Assembly: GCA_011053085.1 (NCBI GenBank) | Contig: DSBE01000007.1 | Span: forward strand, 1 to 9,281 | Source: Chloroflexota bacterium | GTDB lineage: Bacteria; Chloroflexota; Anaerolineae; Anaerolineales; Anaerolineaceae | DNA length: 9,281 nucleotides | Direction: 5' to 3' | Shown here: positions 6,601-9,281 of the stretch, one piece after another | Position numbering within the stretch: the first letter of the stretch is position 1 | How the letters are laid out: each line of letters starts with the position of its first letter | Made by a program: the position numbers and the translations under genes | The notes under the pieces: generated by a model | What the model was told of the DNA's origin: nothing | Seen by the model: only the letters and a program-made list of their open reading frames with translations | Database searches by the model: none

Positions 6601-7200
6601 AATGTCTTCATCATGAATCAAAGCGCGCAGGTCATCATCCGTCAGCATTTCAATCTTGGAAATCTCGTGCGAGGTGCGGAAGCCGTCAAAGAAATGCATG
6701 AACGGAATGCGGCTGCGCAGCGTGGCGGCATGTGCGATTAACGCCATATCATGCGCTTCCTGCACAGAGCGGGAAGCCAGCATGGCAAAGCCTGTACTGC
6801 GGACAGCCATCACATCAGTATGGTCGCCGAAGATGGAAAGCGCCTGCGCTGCCACCGAACGCGCCGAAATATGGAAGACCGCGGGAGTCAGTTCACCGGC
6901 AATCTTGAACATATTGGGCATCATCAACAGCAAGCCTTGCGAGGCAGTGAAAGTGGTGCTGAGTGCGCCGGTGGTTAAGGCACCGTGCACCGCGCCGGCC
7001 GCGCCGCCTTCTGACTGCATCTCGGTCACACTGGGGACGGTGCCCCAGATGTTGGCGCGTTCGACAGCGTTCCAGGCGTCGGCATGTTCTCCCATCGGGG
7101 AAGAGGGAGTGATCGGGTAAATGGCAATAACTTCGCTCAGTCGATATGCGACATCCGCGGTTGCCTGATTACCGTCCAGGGTTTCTAACATTCGCTTCAT
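3643..7200 (-). CDS. nifJ: Pyruvate:ferredoxin (flavodoxin) oxidoreductase, single-chain
   Basis: The enzyme converts pyruvate and CoA to acetyl-CoA and CO2 with reduction of ferredoxin, in the cytoplasm of anaerobes. The start is the ATG whose complement is at 7198-7200, with GGAG about 8 bases upstream; the 61-residue upstream extension of the frame is rejected as noncoding leader. The length of 1185 aa is normal for the single-chain form. Domain I has YPITPSSP at 28-35 (T31) and R114, equivalent to the pyruvate-contacting residues of the Desulfovibrio africanus enzyme as I recall them. Two ferredoxin-type 4Fe-4S motifs follow: C692, C695, C698, C702 and C750, C753, C756, C760. The C-terminal TPP domain carries the proximal cluster ligands C824, C827, C852 and C1083, plus GDGW at 974-977 and the TEVYSNTGGQ segment. 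All cofactor residues appear intact. It is a lone transcription unit, divergent from the transporter operon. Confidence 0.97.
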   Translation of the reverse strand: MKRMLETLDGNQATADVAYRLSEVIAIYPITPSSPMGEHADAWNAVERANIWGTVPSVTEMQSEGGAAGAVHGALTTGALSTTFTASQGLLLMMPNMFKIAGELTPAVFHISARSVAAQALSIFGDHTDVMAVRSTGFAMLASRSVQEAHDMALIAHAATLRSRIPFMHFFDGFRTSHEISKIEMLTDDDLRALIHDEDIIEHRKRGLNPDNPSLRGTAQNPDIFFQARETVNSLYDQTPAIVQEVMDEFAKQVGREYHLFDYYGAPDADRVIMIMASGGETCETTANYLNAQGEKVGVLVVRLYRPFSIKDFVDALPKTTKVISTLDRTKEPGATGEPLYQDVIAALAEGWHGESMPKVLGGRYGLSSKEFTPAMVKGVYENMAGEMKNHFTVGIIDDVTHTSLPWDESFSIEPEDTVRAVFFGLGSDGTVGANKNSIKIIADQTDNYGQGYFVYDSKKAGTVTISHLRFGPDRIQSPYVIGLGDANFVACHQWSFLERVDMLKYAKKGGVFLLNSLYEHDVVWQHLPAEVQKDIIEKELQFYVINAYDVAAKTGMDQRINTIMQTCFFYISGVLPQDEAIEQIKYFIRKTYGKRGEAVVAANYKAVDASIENLFKVEVPAEVTAQTHRKRIVPEIAPEFVKNVLGEILEYRGDDLPVSAFPNDGTYPTATTQWEKRNIAIEIPVWEPDLCIECGKCAFVCPHAVIRTKVYDPKYLDDAPPTFKSKEAKGFKEFPADWMFTVQVAPEDCTGCGICVEACPAKDKQDPTRKAINMRPQEPLREQEKENFEFFFNLPNPTRTAIDANTVKKASLLQPLFEFNGACAGCGETPYVRLLTQLFGDHIVIANATGCSSIYGGNMPTTPYTVNEEGFGPSWSNSLFEDNAEFGMGMRLTYDKQTEMASELLAALKDEVGAELVQAILEAEQKDDAGIKAQRERVAQLNAKLEKMDSPKAKNLLSLSDKLIRKDVWIVGGDGWAYDIGYGGLDHVLASGKNVKVLVLDTEVYSNTGGQSSKATPRGAVAKFAANGKPLAKKDLARIAMSYGSIYVARVAMGYNDLQTLRAFREAAEYDGPALIVAYTHCISHYIQGGMKMGLAQQKAAVNSGAWTLFRYNPDEEKPFTLDNKEPTIPVSEYAYNEARFSQLVKTNEERAEMLMKLAQGDADRNWEAYKAIADEQDRATAAD

Positions 7201-7250
7201 ATAGATTTCTCCAATTCTAAGTACTGAAAGGGATGAATGATGTCTTTTCC

Positions 7251-7267
7251 ACCGGCACAGTGCCGGT
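7251..7267. promoter_or_regulatory. Palindrome in the PFOR leader, candidate operator or leader hairpin
   Basis: ACCGGCAC (7251-7258) and GTGCCGGT (7260-7267) form a perfect 8-bp inverted repeat around a single central A, 51 bases upstream of the PFOR start codon. A weak minus-strand TATAGA (7281-7276) lies just upstream, so the palindrome could cover a transcription start. It could bind a dimeric repressor or fold as a hairpin in the mRNA leader; the regulator is not identified. Confidence 0.5.
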
Positions 7268-7433
7268 TTCAGCCATCTATAAACATACAACAGAGTGCAA
7301 CTTTCGCCCAGTATCAAACTTCCTGTTTCTGCAGCGGGCTGGCATGGAATTTGTCTTAAGAATACACATGACGGCGTTGACACCCTTTGAGAATGCCGCC
7401 AAAAGCGGGGCAGGCAGTTGTACAGGCACTCTT

Positions 7434-7441
7434 ATTATAAT
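7434..7441. promoter_or_regulatory. Symmetric -10-like box ATTATAAT, possible distal PFOR promoter
   Basis: The self-complementary ATTATAAT gives a perfect TATAAT on each strand (7436-7441 plus, 7439-7434 minus). No good -35 is present at the right distance on either strand. If used for PFOR, the leader would be over 200 nt. Confidence 0.25.
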
Positions 7442-7466
7442 CGCTTTTTTCTGCCTTCCGCAGCAA

Positions 7467-7502
7467 TCTTAACAGGTCTTAAGTGAAAAAGGATTTTCTT
7501 AA
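7467..7502 (+). repeat. Three phased TCTTAA direct repeats, candidate activator site
   Basis: TCTTAA occurs at 7467-7472, 7477-7482 and 7497-7502, that is at offsets of 0, 10 and 30 bases, all on one face of the helix. The last copy ends 20 bases upstream of the -35 at 7523. A fourth copy lies at 7354-7359. The placement fits an activator-binding array. Confidence 0.4.
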
Positions 7503-7522
7503 CCATCACAAGAATTCTTTCT

Positions 7523-7551
7523 TTGACAATGTATGGAAACCTGCCTACACT
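7523..7551 (+). promoter_or_regulatory. Promoter candidate P1 of the transporter-esterase operon
   Basis: A consensus -35 TTGACA (7523-7528), a 17-base spacer and TACACT (7546-7551, 4/6). The predicted leader to ATG 7663 is about 105 nt. Confidence 0.5.
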
Positions 7552-7574
7552 GCCCCTCCACTTTCTCTTCCCGC

Positions 7575-7604
7575 TTGCGCCATCTACCTATTTTTCTATA
7601 TAAT
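7575..7604 (+). promoter_or_regulatory. Promoter candidate P2 of the transporter-esterase operon
   Basis: TTGCGC (7575-7580, 3/6), an 18-base spacer and a perfect TATAAT (7599-7604). The predicted start falls within the inverted repeat that follows, giving a leader of about 50 nt. Confidence 0.45.
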
Positions 7605-7605
7605 C

Positions 7606-7629
7606 CAAACAGGTGCATCATCCTGTTTG
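7606..7629. promoter_or_regulatory. Inverted repeat at the predicted transporter transcription start, candidate operator
   Basis: CAAACAGG (7606-7613) and CCTGTTTG (7622-7629) form a perfect 8-bp inverted repeat with an 8-base spacer, starting one base after the TATAAT of P2. This is where a repressor operator would be expected; it could also fold as a 5'-leader hairpin. Confidence 0.5.
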
Positions 7630-7662
7630 CTTCCCGCCCTGAGACCACAAACGAGGTATCCC

Positions 7663-8961
7663 ATGAATCTGAAACGCGCCAAGACCTTCAACTACGCCGT
7701 GGGCATGTTCGGCACTTCCATCCCCATTAACATGCTCAAGACTTACGCCGCCATTTACTATGTCGACCAACTGGGCATGACCACCCCGCAATTGTCATTG
7801 ATGCTCTTCATCTACACCTTCATCGACGCCATCGACAATCCCGTGTACGGTTTCTTCTCTGACCGCACCCATTCGCGCTGGGGGCGGCGCCGTCCCTGGC
7901 TGGTGATCGGCACCCCGCTGATGATCCTGACCTTCATCGCTTTCTACAGCACGCCCGAATTCCTGGCTGGCAATGCCCTCTTCGCCTACTGCATGCTCTT
8001 TTACATCCTCACCGGCACGCTGGACTCGGTCATCAACGCCAACTATGCCGCCCTGTTCCCTGAAATCTTCCGCACCGATGCCACCCGCGCCAAAGCCAAC
8101 GCCATGCGCCAGGCTTTCCAACTGGTCGCCATGATCATCAGCATCGCCCTTACCCCCGTGGTCACCAGCATGCTGGGTTATAGCACAACCGCGATTATCT
8201 ATGGCATTTTGGGCGGCGGCGTCATTCTGTATATGACTTTTATGTCCAAAGAGGCCGAAATCACCGAAGACGAGGAAAAACCGCGCTTCTGGGACAGCCT
8301 CAAAACACTGCTCACCAACAAAAAGTTCTGGATTGCCGGGCTTGCCAACGCCTTCTACTCCGCCGCCATGGCGCTGGTGCTGGCGTCCATGCCCTTCTAC
8401 GTCAAATACGCGTTGGGCCTGTCTGAAGGCCAGACCACCTTCCTGTTCGCCGCGGTGCTGCTGATCGCCATCGGCTGTGTCGCCATCTGGGCAGCTTTCG
8501 TGCGCCGTTATGGCCTCATGCCGGTGTGGCGCGCCGCGTTGATCACCCTGGCGGTAGCCTTCATTCCGCTGTTTTTCGCCAACACCCTGGTCAGCGCCAT
8601 CATCTGCGCTTCGCTGGTAGGCTTCGGCTTTGCCGGTGTGATCACCACCATGGACCTGATCGGCGCGCGCATCATGGACGAAGACACCCGCCAGCACGAA
8701 GTGCGCCGCGAAGGCATGATCTCCAGCGCGCTGGGCTTCATGAACCGCCTCAGCGGGTTGTTCACCAGTGCCGGTTTCTACCTCGTGTTCTTGATTTATG
8801 GCTTCGAGAGCGGTCTCAACCCCGGCAACCAGCCCGATATGGCAGCGCGCTTCCTGCTCACCATCGTGCCGCCCATTCTGATGCTGATCAGCTTCGCCTT
8901 CTCCTTCTTCATCCACTTTGATGAAAAAGAAGCCGCGCTTCCCGAACCTCAAACAATTTAA
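7663..8961 (+). CDS. GPH-family sugar:cation symporter (MFS superfamily, MelB-like)
   Basis: This is a 432-aa integral membrane transporter of the glycoside-pentoside-hexuronide:cation symporter family, which imports sugars or glycosides with Na+ or H+. The start ATG 7663 has GAGG at 7653-7656 with 6 bases of spacing; the 60-codon upstream extension of the frame covers the promoter region and is rejected. About 12 hydrophobic segments can be counted. The family signature is at residues 55-79: DAIDNP, then GFFSDRT, then SRWGRRRPW. D55 matches the first cation-site Asp of MelB, while MelB's N58-D59 appears here as D58-N59. A charged central loop (KEAEITEDEEKPRFW) separates the two halves. The substrate cannot be read from the sequence; the downstream esterase hints at an acylated sugar or glycoside. 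Confidence 0.92.
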   Translation: MNLKRAKTFNYAVGMFGTSIPINMLKTYAAIYYVDQLGMTTPQLSLMLFIYTFIDAIDNPVYGFFSDRTHSRWGRRRPWLVIGTPLMILTFIAFYSTPEFLAGNALFAYCMLFYILTGTLDSVINANYAALFPEIFRTDATRAKANAMRQAFQLVAMIISIALTPVVTSMLGYSTTAIIYGILGGGVILYMTFMSKEAEITEDEEKPRFWDSLKTLLTNKKFWIAGLANAFYSAAMALVLASMPFYVKYALGLSEGQTTFLFAAVLLIAIGCVAIWAAFVRRYGLMPVWRAALITLAVAFIPLFFANTLVSAIICASLVGFGFAGVITTMDLIGARIMDEDTRQHEVRREGMISSALGFMNRLSGLFTSAGFYLVFLIYGFESGLNPGNQPDMAARFLLTIVPPILMLISFAFSFFIHFDEKEAALPEPQTI

Positions 8962-8974
8962 GAAAGGAAAACCA

Positions 8975-9281
8975 ATGGCTCTCTTCCGCATAGATCACAC
9001 CCCCCGGACCGTCAAGATGAATCTGCCCCTGTATCTGCTCCTGCCCGACCCCGGCCAGATGCAGGAGATTCCGTTAATGAAGCGCAAGGTCCTCTACCTG
9101 CTGCACGGGCTCAGTGATGACGGCAGCGCCTGGCAGCGCTTTTCCGCCATCGAAACCATCGCCCGCAACTATAACCTGGTGGTGGTGATGCCTTCGGTGG
9201 GGCGCTCTTTCTATGTCGATCAACCCAATGGGCAGGCGTATTTCAGTTACTTGATGGAAGAACTGCCCGCCTACCTGCGCG
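8975..9281 (+). CDS. Esterase of the PF00756 (esterase D / tributyrin esterase) type, N-terminal part; 3' end outside window
   Basis: The start ATG 8975 has AAGGA at 8964-8968; 102 codons are visible before the window ends. It lies 13 bases after the transporter stop, with no terminator between them, so the two are probably one operon. The alpha/beta-hydrolase start is clear: VLYLLHGLSDDGSAW at residues 39-53 (HG is the oxyanion region), NLVVVMPS at 67-74, then YFSYLMEELPAYLR, where this family usually has an aromatic-rich stretch followed by EELP. The nucleophile elbow GxSxG and the other catalytic residues would lie beyond the window. No signal peptide is seen, so it is probably cytoplasmic. 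Related proteins act on short-chain acyl esters, including acetylated sugars and S-formylglutathione; the true substrate is unknown. Confidence 0.88.
   Translation, partial: MALFRIDHTPRTVKMNLPLYLLLPDPGQMQEIPLMKRKVLYLLHGLSDDGSAWQRFSAIETIARNYNLVVVMPSVGRSFYVDQPNGQAYFSYLMEELPAYLR

Larger units (their letters stand above)
7201..7662. other. Divergent intergenic control region (462 bp)
   Basis: There is no convincing gene here; the 79-codon plus frame at 7233-7472 lacks a ribosome-binding site and a recognisable product. The region carries the leader of PFOR on the left (with a palindrome at 7251-7267) and, on the right, the regulatory elements of the transporter operon (phased CTTAA boxes, two promoter candidates, an inverted repeat), listed separately. 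Confidence 0.7.

Noticed and set aside
7201..7383. N-terminal extension of PFOR by 61 residues
   Set aside because: The extension covers the palindrome and leader, PFOR proteins start at the MKRMLETLDGN-type sequence, and the ATG at 7200 has a good GGAG.
7418..7424. A lone TTGTACA resembling the YefM operator
   Set aside because: Only one copy, with no partner at the required spacing and no toxin-antitoxin gene nearby.
7233..7472. 79-codon plus-strand frame in the divergent control region
   Set aside because: No ribosome-binding site, no family-like pattern, and it overlaps regulatory sequence.
7483..7662. N-terminal extension of the transporter by 60 residues
   Set aside because: It contains both promoter candidates and the inverted repeat; GPH proteins begin near MNLKRAKTF, where GAGG is correctly spaced.
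7795..8991. 398-codon minus-strand frame opposite the transporter
   Set aside because: Its product is rich in Gly, Glu, His and Asp without fold-like patterning; it mirrors transmembrane codons of the conserved GPH gene.

Overview
The window reads as a piece of an anaerobic bacterial chromosome. The best guess for the source is a member of Anaerolineae (Chloroflexota) or a similar anaerobe. This rests on the full-length pyruvate:ferredoxin oxidoreductase, the overall style of the methionyl-tRNA synthetase and the moderately high GC; no ribosomal or lineage-specific marker is present, so the assignment is an inference. There is no CRISPR array, transposase, integrase, tRNA or rRNA gene.

Layout, left to right. 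(1) Bases 1-653 are the 3' end of a gene whose product ends in two tandem Ig-like domains that look like a duplication. (2) A sigma70-like promoter at 662-690 leads to metG (729-2513), complete. (3) The region 2514-3027 is dense in small structures: a 63-nt stem-loop right after metG, a promoter, a 59-codon single-helix membrane protein gene (2651-2830) and two further inverted repeats, one of them a probable terminator. (4) A yefM-yoeB type II toxin-antitoxin operon lies at 3028-3568. Its promoter overlaps paired TGTACA boxes, the known operator motif of this family. (5) A 15-bp-stem bidirectional terminator (3585-3623) separates it from the convergent gene for pyruvate:ferredoxin oxidoreductase (7200-3643, minus strand, 1185 aa), which keeps its cofactor-binding residues. 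(6) A 462-bp divergent control region (7201-7662) holds a near-perfect palindrome in the PFOR leader, three helically phased CTTAA boxes, two candidate promoters and an inverted repeat at a predicted transcription start. (7) A GPH-family sugar:cation symporter (7663-8961) is followed 13 bases later by the start of a PF00756-type esterase (8975 to the window end); together they look like one operon.

How the genes fit together: metG and PFOR are core metabolism (translation, and pyruvate to acetyl-CoA with reduced ferredoxin). The transporter-esterase pair suggests uptake of a sugar or glycoside and removal of an acyl group from it. The toxin-antitoxin pair is a self-contained accessory module. 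I see no wholly new multi-gene system. The most interesting items are the structured RNA-like element after metG, the small membrane protein, the conserved operator geometry of the toxin-antitoxin operon, and the layered control region upstream of the transporter operon.
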